Of a stretch of 64,000 bases of DNA, positions 21,482-31,145 are shown piece by piece (within the stretch, counting starts at the first letter, position 1; each line of letters starts with the position of its first letter). Origin of the DNA: Clavaria fumosa (lineage: Eukaryota > Basidiomycota > Agaricomycetes > Agaricales > Clavariaceae); NCBI GenBank assembly GCA_951802425.1, contig OX637798.1, positions 558,001 to 622,000 on the forward strand, written 5' to 3'. Position numbers and translations under genes: made by a program. The notes under the pieces are model-generated. The model saw nothing but the letters and a program-made list of their open reading frames with translations. It was not told the origin of the DNA and did not search any database.

Positions 21482-22200
21482 TGTTATGGATCTGGTACTG
21501 GGTGCAGTCAAAAATGAGTCACTGAGAGTTAGGATGACTCAGACAGGTCCTCAATTCCTCATGCAGTTGGTCTACAGGACTAGTAGATCCTCCAGTTCCA
21601 TACCTTCCTGCTAACAGTATTGAAACCAACACTGCTAGCAAGGCATTGTGTGGGCAGATATTATTATTAGTTAGTAACCTAAGTCACAACTTGAACATCC
21701 CATGGGCTTAGCCATTGACCCCCATGGTCTGCCTCAACCTGGTATTGTTGGTAATCACCCAGACAGATGACATAAGCATGTGCCATATTTGGAAAGGGTA
21801 CCAAGCAGAGCCACAGCTCAGTCTTATATTTGACTGAGCTGTGAGTAAATTCCTTTTTCACCTTGTTGTAGTATTTTTCTGATGCACTGGGATAGAATAA
21901 ACTATCCCTAGGTACTACTGAAATGAAGCAGTCTTATATTTGACTGAGCTAATGAACTATCCCTAGCAATAGATTATGAGATTTGTCACACAAAACGATT
22001 TCACAACTGGCAACACCTCTTCCAACACTATAGGCATGCCTTGTAGTGATGGCAAAGTTCAGTTCAGAACTTTGGTCCAAACTGGACTTTTTGGGACTGA
22101 ACTGACAGTTCAGGGTTCAAGTTCACATTTTTGGTGAACTGAACCTATAAATGGGTTCAAGCACCCATTTTTACCTGAACCATTACTATTTAAGGCAAAA
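21482..22200 (+). repeat. Left arm of a large inverted repeat
   Basis: The sequence starting TGTTATGGATCTGG (21482) through ctatttaaggcaaaa (22200), and continuing after the inserted chromovirus at 28296-28372, is the reverse complement of 29488-30273 with few differences. The arm contains a short mirrored frame (minus 21679-21861) found again at 29854-30075 and a stretch dense in gttca/tgaac words. Confidence 0.85.
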
Positions 22201-22648
22201 TGTAAGAATCACGCGCCCCCTACCCCTTCACATCCCACGCCTTCCACCAGTCACGTGCCCCCTACCCCTTCACATCCCACGCCTTCCACCAGTCATGTGC
22301 CCCCTACCCCTTCACATCCCACACCTTCCACCCTTCACATCACCCTCTCCCACGCTGCCCCCATGCCACCTCCACCACCACCCTTGTTCCTTTCCACATG
22401 TTTCTCCCCTTCTCTCTCGTCACAGCCCCATGTGGCACTGCCTCGCCTGTCCCTCATGTATGAGTTGTGTCTGCACACTGCCCCTTCCCTATTATGACTC
22501 ACGCCTTGTACCATACACTATATAAGTACAGACTCCCATCATGTATGTTTCCTTAGGTTGTTACTCCTTTCCAATACAACCTTCTGCTCCCTTTCAGCCG
22601 AACCCATGTTCCCTCGAATCTCCCAGAGTCAGAGGCTATTTGTTGACA
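22201..22648 (+). repeat. 5' LTR of chromovirus 2 with three 42-bp units
   Basis: It contains three copies of a 42-bp unit ccccctaccccttcacatcc/cacgccttccaccagt near its 5' end, a TATA box (actatataagtac) near 22518, and ends in TTGTTGACA. It is 84 bp longer than the 3' LTR, exactly two 42-bp units. Confidence 0.88.
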
Positions 22649-22971
22649 AGTAACAACCTCCCTCACACCTACCTCCTCATGGACCTAGGCACTCACACCC
22701 CTGCCCAAGCTGAAGCAAGGCTCGCATATCTTGAGAAGGAAAACTGGCATGTTTTTGGACAGCATACAAACGATCCATCAGGAGGAGAGCCCTCCTTGGA
22801 CTAGATACAGAGACAGATTTCGAGCAGCTAACACCACCAAGCACCCCGTACCAAATTCACAAGAAGTTCCAATACCCGAGACACTCAGAAGCCACCCTGT
22901 TGGCACCCTGATACCATTTCGCCACAAAGAGAATCCTTGTACTGCAAGACCCCACACGAAACAACCCCCTA

Positions 22972-23310
22972 ATGATTGAACACTCCCCTCAGTGGCAGGC
23001 ATTTCGAAAAAGACTACTGAAAAAGCTACAGGCCATAGCCGAAACACAGAAGCACACAGATGAAGAGACCGAATTCCTACAAGGAGACGAAGACTTTGCA
23101 GACTTCACCAGTGAAAGTGATTACCAGAGTGCCCTTGAAGAACTTGAGGACGAGACACATACCTCAATTGGAACCCAAACTGATGAAACACCACTTGCAT
23201 ACCATTCCACTGAAGCACAGACAGACCTCACATTCGCAGGACTCCAAGACCACTTACAAGTGGACATATTCCAAGACTCCCCATGCATCTACCTTGAAGA
23301 GCTTGATTAG
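22972..23310 (+). CDS. Small acidic ORF upstream of gag in chromovirus 2
   Basis: The 112-residue frame is rich in Glu/Asp/Thr (TDEETEFLQGDEDFADFTSESDYQ written here as separate motifs DEETEF, DEDFADF, TSESDY) and stops four bases before the gag ATG at 23315. Such a separate pre-gag frame is not part of the standard Ty3 plan. It could be an element-specific accessory protein, or the 5' part of gag separated by a stop. No domain is recognised. Confidence 0.45.
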   Translation: MIEHSPQWQAFRKRLLKKLQAIAETQKHTDEETEFLQGDEDFADFTSESDYQSALEELEDETHTSIGTQTDETPLAYHSTEAQTDLTFAGLQDHLQVDIFQDSPCIYLEELD

Positions 23311-23314
23311 ATAA

Positions 23315-24103
23315 ATGGCTGATGCTGCCCCTGACACTGCTCCCACACCCATGGCAGCACCCATTATGCTTTCACTAAAAATTTCCACTTACTCCAGGAA
23401 AAGAGAAGACTTTCAAACCTTCCTCAGGAGTTTACACCTGGGGTTCCGAGTAAACCAGGCCAAGTACCTGACCGATTTCTATAAGGTGGTTTTCACCTTG
23501 AGCCATATGACCAAAGGATATGCCACAGAATGGGCAAACCAGGTGGCAAATGTACTACTGGAAGAAGGTGGCAAGAACATACTCTGGCCAACTTTTGAAG
23601 CATGCTTGAAAGAAGCATTCTCTCCTATCAAAGACCAGGCACTGGCCATGCACGAAGTAAATGCCTTCAAACAGATTCAAATGAATGCCTTGCAGTTTTT
23701 CCAAAAGTTCGAAACGTTGATGAGCCGAGCAGGATACGATGAAGAGATGCATTGGAACGTGATACACACCCTACTGATGAGGGCCCTGCACCCCAAGCTG
23801 ATGGAGAAAATTCTTGCATGTGCCAACCAACCTGAAGACTACCAGGCATTCCGAGTACTGGCCATATGTCTGGACTGGCAGCATCAGTTGCACACTGCAG
23901 TGCAAAGAGAAATGCGAGCGCAAGCCAGCCCTCACCCCACCTGGAACCAACTGAGGCAACCCCCACCTGCACAGAATCGTTTCTTTAGGTTGCCACCGTG
24001 GCAACCACAACCAAGATATGGAGTGCCAGCCCAGTGGGGCCAACAACAACAGCAGCCACAACAAGTACTATGGCAACCACAGCAGCAACTGCAACAACCA
24101 TGA
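23315..24103 (+). CDS. Gag capsid-like protein of chromovirus 2
   Basis: The 262-residue frame starts MADAAPDTAPTPMAAP and aligns in plan with gag of chromovirus 1 (REDFQTFLRSLHLGF, WPTFEACLKEAF, ALQFFQKFETLMSRA). A Gln-rich tail (WGQQQQQPQQ) ends at a TGA at 24101-24103. As in chromovirus 1, the zinc knuckle (CYNCGQVGHPARLC, about 24213-24254) lies in the same frame after that TGA. Confidence 0.85.
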   Translation: MADAAPDTAPTPMAAPIMLSLKISTYSRKREDFQTFLRSLHLGFRVNQAKYLTDFYKVVFTLSHMTKGYATEWANQVANVLLEEGGKNILWPTFEACLKEAFSPIKDQALAMHEVNAFKQIQMNALQFFQKFETLMSRAGYDEEMHWNVIHTLLMRALHPKLMEKILACANQPEDYQAFRVLAICLDWQHQLHTAVQREMRAQASPHPTWNQLRQPPPAQNRFFRLPPWQPQPRYGVPAQWGQQQQQPQQVLWQPQQQLQQP

Positions 24104-27076
24104 GTGCAGGGAGTGCCTGCAGCACAATGGAATAGACAAGGCCCCCCCGGAATGAGACAGGGAACGCCAATGGACACAAGTCGAGGTGCTGGACCACACC
24201 GCCTGCTCATGTGCTATAACTGTGGACAAGTAGGCCACCCTGCACGACTGTGCCTGGAACCTCCCCAACGCCACGCCATGCCATGCCAACAAGTCAGAAG
24301 TGGTAGTGCCTTTGAAATGAGGTCACCCCCAGGATATTCCACCCCTCTCTACTCTCCGTACCCTGTACCCGCATATAGACTATGAGATCAAGTTCAAAAA
24401 CGATCCTGGGTTCCTATGCTCCAAGGTGTACCTGCTTACTTGGAAAGAAGAGGAAGCCCTGAAAGCCTGGCTCAAAGAAAATCTAGAAAATGGCCAGCTT
24501 GAATGAGGAGAATTGGATTATGTGAGCCCTATTTTCTTCAAAGATGAGGGCAACAAGTTGCAACCAATCATAGATTACAAATACCTCAACTCCTACTGCA
24601 TAAAAGACATCTACCCACTGCCTAGGATTGATGAAACTGTAGGAAGCCTGAAAAAGGCCCAAGTATTCACAAGCCTTGATGTGGAATGGGGATATTGGAA
24701 CATTGCAATGGCCAAATGGGCACGAAAATATGCCATGATCATTACAAAATATAGAACAGTATGCCCCACTGTCATGCAATTTGGCTTGATGAATGCTCTG
24801 TCAGTCTTCCAACAAAGAATGAACTATATCTTATGCATGCTATTAGCCACTGCTAATTTCAAAAGGGAACATCCAACACTCACCAAAGAAATGCAAAGGA
24901 ATAGCAGATTGGCCTGTGCCAAGAGACAAACAAGCCCTACAGCGGGGAATCAGGCTACTGAACTACTTCTGGAGGTTCATACAAGGGTTCGCCACCATTG
25001 CTAAGCCCCTTTACGAATTACTGTGCAATGGTGCCCCTTATATCTGGATGGACCAACAACAGAAGGCCTGGAAATGTCTAATCGAAATATTACAAAGCGA
25101 TGTAGTACTAGCCATCCCCCAGGATGAAGGGAAATGGAAAATGGAAGTTGACGTGAGTAACTACACCACTGGAGGAGTACTGTCGCAACAACAACCAAAT
25201 AGCACATGGCACCCTGTCAACTTCATCTCAAAATCTTTCTCCCCAGCAGAAATGAACTATGCAACCTATGACAAGGAATTCTTGGCAATAATTTGAGGCC
25301 TAGAGGAATGGTGCCACTACTTACTTGGCATTAAGGAAGTGTTCGAGATACACACTGATCATGCAAACCTCCAATATTTCCAAAAGAGCCAAAAGCTAAA
25401 CCCATGCCAGACTCATTGGCATTCCAAACTCCAATGCTTCAATTTTGAGGTGAAGTACAAGCCTGAAAAAACTAATATGAAAGCGGATGCTCTGTCCCGA
25501 CGACTGGACCATTGGGAAGGCACTGACAAGTATGAGAAGCCCACAGTCCAAGTCTTCCCTGCTCAACGACTTGCCACCTTACTCATCCCCGAACCTACCA
25601 TTGACCAATTAATAGTAGAAGCACATAACACCATGACTCCCCTGACTTCTGTACCCTATAAAAAGGAAAGAGATGGGCTCTACAGACACAAAGGAAAGAT
25701 ATGGGTACCCCAAAACTTAGTACACAAGGTACTTGCTGAACTACATGACTCACCATTAGGAGGACACCCTGGACACGAAAAAACCCTGGAAAGTGTTTCT
25801 CAACAATTTACGTGGGCAGGCAAAAAACAAGATATAGAAGATTACATGAGGGGATGTGAAAAGTGCCAGCGATCCAAACCAGACTGCACAAAATGACATG
25901 CCCCCTTACATCCACATTCAATCCCACCACAACCCTGGCACACTATCACCTGGGACATGATCAGACCATTACCGAAATCTGCAACACATGACTGCATCCT
26001 GGTCATATGTGACAAGATGACAAAAATGACCCTGTTGGAGGCTACCAATATGAAACTCACCACCCTGGGAGCTGCCAAAATCTTGCGCAACTGAGTCCTC
26101 CAGAGTCATGGAGTACCATGTAAGGTAATCAGTGACCATGGCTCCCAATTCGTCTTGAACTTCATGGAAGAATTTTATAAAATAATTGGCATCAAGGGTA
26201 ACCCTAGTACTGCCTACCACCCACAAACAGATGGCCAAATGGAAAGGATGAACCAAGAGATTGAGGTCTACCTACAGGCTTATGTGGACTTCATGCAAGA
26301 TGACTGGTCTGACTGGCTGGCCACAGCAGAGTTTGCCTTGAACAACCAACAACATTCCTCAATGAAATTCTCCCCCTTTTTCCTAAACTATGGACACCAC
26401 CCCCAGATGGGAGATATCAGCATACCTGCCATGACATATGCACCTGAAGCTTCTGATTTCGCAAAAAAACTACAGAAGGCATGTGAAAAGGCAAGAGAAG
26501 CCATGGAAAAAGCAGCCCAATATGAAAACTGCCTACAACAAACACAAAAACATGGAAAAAGCAGCCCAATATATGAAAACTGCCTACAACAAACACAAAA
26601 ACACAAAAACATTGGAATACAAAAAGGGGAACATGGTCTGGTTAGACATGACAAACCTGAATACAGAACACCCTTCAGATAAACTCATGGATAAAAGAGT
26701 AGGTCCTTTTGCAGTGGTAGAAAAAGTAGGGGCTTCTGCATACCACTTGGATTTACCTGTGACATGGAAAATCCACCCTGTATTCAACGAAGTACAGCTC
26801 ACACCATACATAGAAGGAAGGTTTCCAAACCAAGAACCAGACAAGTGCCCACCACCTGAACTGATCAACAACCACCTACAGTATGATGTGGAGGAAGTCC
26901 TGAAGAGCTGGAAACGTGGATGCAAAATACAATACCTTGTAAAGTGGGCTGGCTATCCACATGAGGACAATACTTGGGAGCCCAAAGGGAACCTGAGGGA
27001 TGCCACTCAAGCAATTGCAGATTTCCACTGCAAATGCCCACAAGCAGCCCAGGCTCTGTCCGTCTCTTTTGCGTAA
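24104..27076 (+). pseudogene. Broken pol of chromovirus 2
   Basis: After the zinc knuckle the frame stops at 24385. The protease domain is absent. RT resumes (PIIDYKYLNSYCIKDIYPLPRI) but jumps from FQQRMNYIL to unrelated-looking LATANFKREHP, deleting the YxDD block. RNase H (VDVSNYTTGGVLSQQ), the integrase zinc domain (GGHPGHEKTLES ... CEKCQRSK), the integrase core (VISDHGSQFV, YHPQTDGQMERMNQE) and a chromodomain (YDVEEVLKSWKRG ... YLVKWAGY ... NTWEP) follow, with stops at about 24503, 25294, 25894 and 26092. A 49-bp tandem duplication at 26503-26602 shifts the frame before the chromodomain. Confidence 0.88.
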
Positions 27077-27926
27077 AAATTCCCACATTCCCTTGACCCT
27101 GCAAAATGAAAAAGATATAAAAACCTCAAATGACACCACTTAAGCGACCACAATCCCACGCAAACCACTCCACCATGCCCCCTGACCATACACCCCAAAC
27201 CCCATGCCACGGAACACTAGGCCTGCCGTATTTCACCCACTGATCTGGAGGATGGCCACAGAACCTACCACGTCCGCAACCCCTGCCAACCACACTCAAG
27301 GGCCCGCCTTCATCCCCAGGTACCACTGCCCGCATGTGCCATATCCTGGACACCATCTGAATCCCCCAAGCACACCGAAACTTAGGGTTAGATCCCCCTC
27401 CACTTATGTCAGACAACCCCCCAGCATGCATGCCGCAATTCCGACTAAATAGAGAACTACTTGAACCCAAAGATGACATGTGGCTACACAGGATGGCCGA
27501 GCAGCTTCGTGTGAGCTTCAGCCATGCCCTATGGTGCAAGTTGTGAGGACTAGAATTCGAACAACAACAATGCATCCTATGAGCCTTGCCTGCCCTTGTT
27601 GAACTCTGGCTCAACTGTCACAACTCACAGCTGTGATTCGAAATCCCCCTACCACCCGAACCAATCTTATGCAAAGAGTGGGCTGTACACCACCAATGAG
27701 GAGGCCCACCTTTTGTCATATCCATCACCACTGACGTAACAACTTTGTGGATCATACCCGCCAACAACTACGACCACCCCCTGGTTCCAAATACACGTGA
27801 CATGAGTATCGACCCCCCAACCGAGACCGAGCCACCACTACCTGAACCACGAACCCAATGCAAGCACAAGGAAAGCCTGGAGGCCTGAGCGGTCCGCCAG
27901 GACGTTGGACCACAGGAGGGGGACTA
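27077..27926 (+). other. Post-pol region of chromovirus 2 with a decayed reading frame
   Basis: Between the chromodomain stop and the 3' LTR are 850 bp in which one plus-strand register reads protein-like sequence (ELLEPKDDMWLHRMAEQLRV, then IPLPPEPILCKEWAVHHQ, ISITTDVTTLWIIPANNY) interrupted only by TGA stops. A smaller frame, 27204-27452, is Pro/His/Thr-rich. This suggests an extra third frame downstream of pol that has since been damaged. No domain is recognised. Confidence 0.4.
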
Positions 27927-28290
27927 TGTAAGAATCACACACCCCCTACCCCTTCACATCCCACACCTTCCACCCTTCACATCGCCCTCTCCCATGCTGC
28001 CCCCATGCCACCTCCACCACCACCCTTGTTCCTTTCCACATGTTTCTCCCCTTCTCTCTTGTCACAGCCCCATGCAGCACTGCCTCGCCGGTCCCTCATG
28101 TATGAGTTGTGTCTGCGCACTGCCCCTTCCCTATTATGACTCACACCTTGTACCATACACTATATAAGTACAGACTCCTGTCATGTATGTCTCCTTAGGT
28201 TGTTACTCCTTTCCAATACAACCTTCTGCTCCCTTTTGGCCAAACCCACATTCCCTCGAATCTCCTGGAGTCAGAGGCTATTTGTTAACA
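27927..28290 (+). repeat. 3' LTR of chromovirus 2 with one 42-bp unit
   Basis: It starts TGTAAGAATCACACACC, carries the actatataagtac TATA box near 28160 and ends TTTGTTAACA next to the target duplicate caaaa. Only one 42-bp unit is present compared with three in the 5' LTR; elsewhere the two match with scattered substitutions. Confidence 0.9.
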
Positions 28291-28370
28291 CAAAAGTTCA
28301 GTTCTGAACTGTAGAACTGGACCTGAACCTGGTTCACAGTTCACAAATTTGCCTGAACCAGACCAAAAGC

Positions 28371-29021
28371 TTGGTTCTAGGTTCAGCAATTTTCTGGAAG
28401 AACTGGACTGAACCAAACTTTCCCATGGCTATGGACATGAAGAGCTTGATCAGACACCATGATGGCACTGTGCAAAAATCAGTCACTTATCCCAAAGAAA
28501 ATGGGTTCCTGATGAAAGCCACAGGAGTCAAAGCCACTGACAAAGACCTAGAAGAAACAGAATGTAGATTTGATGAGTATGAACAAAAAGAGTACAGTGC
28601 ACAGCACATACTGCTTACCACAGTATCGCCATGCCTTGCTACAATCATCAAATCCATGACTGCATCTGTCATGTGGAACACCATTTGCAATGACACTACC
28701 AAAAAGAGTCAACTACACAAGGTTGACATGCATTGCAGGCCTCAGTCCATGCTCTGCAGTGAAGACACAGATGTCAGAGCTCACCTGAATGTGATGTCAA
28801 AGATTAGAGAGGAGCTGGAAAGAATTGGGGCCTCAGTTGCTGATGAGGATTTTGCAACAATGATTCTTACCTCATTGCCACCCAGTTACCGATCCCTTCT
28901 CCACTCGATAACACACATGGCAAGCCTTTCCAGCATGGACATATCTTCAAATGACTTGATCTGCATTGTGCTTGAAGAGGTGAGGCAATGCAAGCTTACT
29001 AACCAGGCATCAAAGTGTTAG
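28371..29021 (+). pseudogene. Ty1/copia gag fragment inside the inverted repeat
   Basis: The 216-residue frame holds a copia-type gag core: YSAQHILLTTVSPCLATIIK, SASVMW-type (TASVMWNTICND), MCRPQSML-like and the characteristic ATMILTSLPPSYRSLLHSI. That matches the gag-polypeptide domain of LTR copia elements. It lacks the zinc knuckle and any pol; it stops where the LTR-like repeat at 29016 begins. The N-terminal residues come from the inverted-repeat sequence, so the true copia start is unclear. Confidence 0.7.
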
Positions 29022-29487
29022 GGCCTGTCCTGTCTTGTAAATAGCACTGAAGCTCAATTGGTTGGTGACTGGTCCTGTAAACTTGCTAAGACCAATCAAC
29101 TGTTAAGTATAATCAAGAATACTTGGTCCCAGAAGGTTGTGAAGGCATCTGACAAAGTGTAAGGATAAGAAAAGACAAGTTGGGAGAAGGAAAATGTCAC
29201 TGAGAAGGTTGCAAAGTCAACAGACAGAGTGTAGGAAGAGAAATAGATGAGTTAGAGAAGGGAGGATGCTGTTGAGAAGGTCCTGAGTGGTCACAATGAT
29301 GTTGAAAAGTGTATCAGTGAAGGTGATGACTTTGCCAACCAATGAGAGAACCTGTGAGGATCCAGAAGTCAGTACCAAGATGATATAGAGGGAATACTTA
29401 GGCACACAAGTTTATATGAGTGTGGAGGACAAGTTAGAAGAAAGCAGGATGTGTCTTGGTGTTGTTGAGGTCACCAACTTTTGGTCT
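29016..29487. repeat. Copy of the TGTTAGGGC LTR-like family
   Basis: It begins TGTTAGGGCCTGTCCTGTC and shares the internal phrases of the copies at 9344, 9673 and 10137, including gtgtcttggt ... gaggtcacc near its end. It joins the copia gag fragment on the left and the right inverted-repeat arm on the right, with no obvious target duplication. Confidence 0.65.
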
Positions 29488-30273
29488 GGTTCAGGCAAAT
29501 TTGTGAACTGTGAACCAGGTTCAGGTCCAATTCTACAGTTCAGAACTGAACTTTTGCCTTAAATAGTAATGGTTCAGGTAAAAATCAGTGCTTGAACCCA
29601 TTTATAGGTTCAGTTCACCAAAAATGTGAACTTGAACCCTGAACTGTCAGTTCAGTCCCAAAAAGTCCGGTTTGAACAGTTCTGAACTGAACTTTGCCAT
29701 CACTACAAGGCATGCCTATAGTGTTGGAAGAGGTGTTGCCAGTCATGAAATCATTTTGTGTGACAAATCTCATAATCTATTAGAAAACTAGGGATAGTTC
29801 ATTAGCTCAGTCAAACATAAGACTGCTTCATTTCAGTAGTACCTAGGGATAGTTTGTTCTATCCCAGTGCATCAGAAAAATACTACAACAAGGTGAAAAA
29901 GGAATTTACTCACAGCTCAGTCAAATATAAGACTGAGCTGTGGCTCTGCTTGGTACCCTTTCCAAATATGGCACATGCTTACATCATCTGTCTGGGTGAT
30001 TACCAACAATACCAGGTTGAGGCAGACCATGGGGGTCAATGGCTAAGCCCATGGGATGTTCAAGTTGTGACTTAAGTTACTAACTAACAATAATATCTGC
30101 CCAGAGCAATGCCTTGCTAGCAGTGTTGGTTTCAATACTGTTAGCAGGAAGGTATGGAACTGGAGGATCTACTAGTCCTGTAGACCAACTGCATGAGGAA
30201 TTGAGGACCTGTCTGAGTCATCCTGACTCTCAGTGACTCATTTTTGACTGCACCCAGTACCAGATCCATAACA
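29488..30273 (-). repeat. Right arm of the large inverted repeat
   Basis: This uninterrupted arm is the reverse complement of 21482-22200 plus 28296-28372. It ends ATCCATAACA at 30273, mirroring TGTTATGGAT at 21482. A 73-residue frame at 29854-30075 (ending LSPWDVQVVT) is the mirror copy of the one in the left arm; its function is unknown. Confidence 0.85.
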
Positions 30274-31145
30274 TGCTGTACATGCATGGAACATAATACT
30301 GCACACTGCTGCACACTGCTGCACAGCTGTGCACAGAGATGCACAGAAGGACAGACAGAAACCTTAATGCACATTGCATTGTGCAGCATGATGCAGCATA
30401 ATGCAGATATTTTAGATGAGAGAACTGAATGATTGTGTGCATAGATGTGCAAGACTGTGCACTGCTTGACTCTGTGCACACTTGCATATCTGCAATAATG
30501 TGAGCAGAAGTGTGCATTAGTGAGAACATATGCAAATCAATGAACACATGTGGGCAAGAAATGCATGTGAACTTTTGCATTTTTGTCCAGAATGGTCCCT
30601 CATACAAACAAGAGTCTGACTAATAGCAGGGCCAAACTCAGGCAAAATTGCAATGTCACATGCACAACCACATTCATGATTGGGATTGTGTAGATTCCTG
30701 AGCATGTGGGCTGTCAGTTCTGTGGCATGTGCCTTGTAATTGGTAACTTTGAAGATCCATATTTGTGTTACAGTTCACTAAACTGCAAAGGTATGACATT
30801 TACATTAGTTGGCATCAAGTCAACCACTTGTGGATACTGATACTCTCAACTGGTTTCCATTGGAACAATGTTCACTTCACCACTTGAGACAATGGGCCAC
30901 ATCCTTAGTAATCATTCCCTCCACAAGACGTGTCACTCGTACTTCCCAGGCTCAAAACAGGAGAGGAAAAATCGGGCATACTCGACCTGAGACATGTAGG
31001 GTTGGTGCCGAAACTTCACCCTTGACAGCACTGCCTCTAAGCGCCCATTGAAAGGGTGTCGGGCAGCAGACCTGACGGCCTGCGTTGAGTCATGAACCAA
31101 CCCAAAGACGTCCAGAATCATCTACCCAGCGTTCACATTCATGCA
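30274..31145. other. Non-coding stretch, TGCA-rich then promoter side of IML2 gene
   Basis: 30280-30560 is dense in tgcac/tgcat words (for example tgcacactgctgcacac), a cryptic simple repeat. The remainder to 31145 shows no supported gene. An in-frame ATG at 31092 extends the IML2 frame by 18 residues and is an alternative start. Confidence 0.5.

Larger units (their letters stand above)
22201..28290 (+). mobile_element. Second chromovirus, decayed, TSD caaaa
   Basis: LTRs at 22201-22648 and 27927-28290 begin TGTAAGAATCAC and end TTGTT(G/A)ACA, with direct target duplicates caaaa at 22196-22200 and 28291-28295. A purine tract (acaggagggggacta) precedes the 3' LTR. The insertion splits the left arm of the 21,482-30,273 inverted repeat, so it is the younger event. 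Gag keeps a long frame, but pol lacks protease and the RT catalytic segment and has several in-frame stops; the element cannot be autonomous. Confidence 0.9.

Noticed and set aside
30230..30607. 125-residue minus-strand Cys/His-rich ORF
   Set aside because: Its composition follows from the TGCA-rich simple sequence, not from a zinc-finger pattern.
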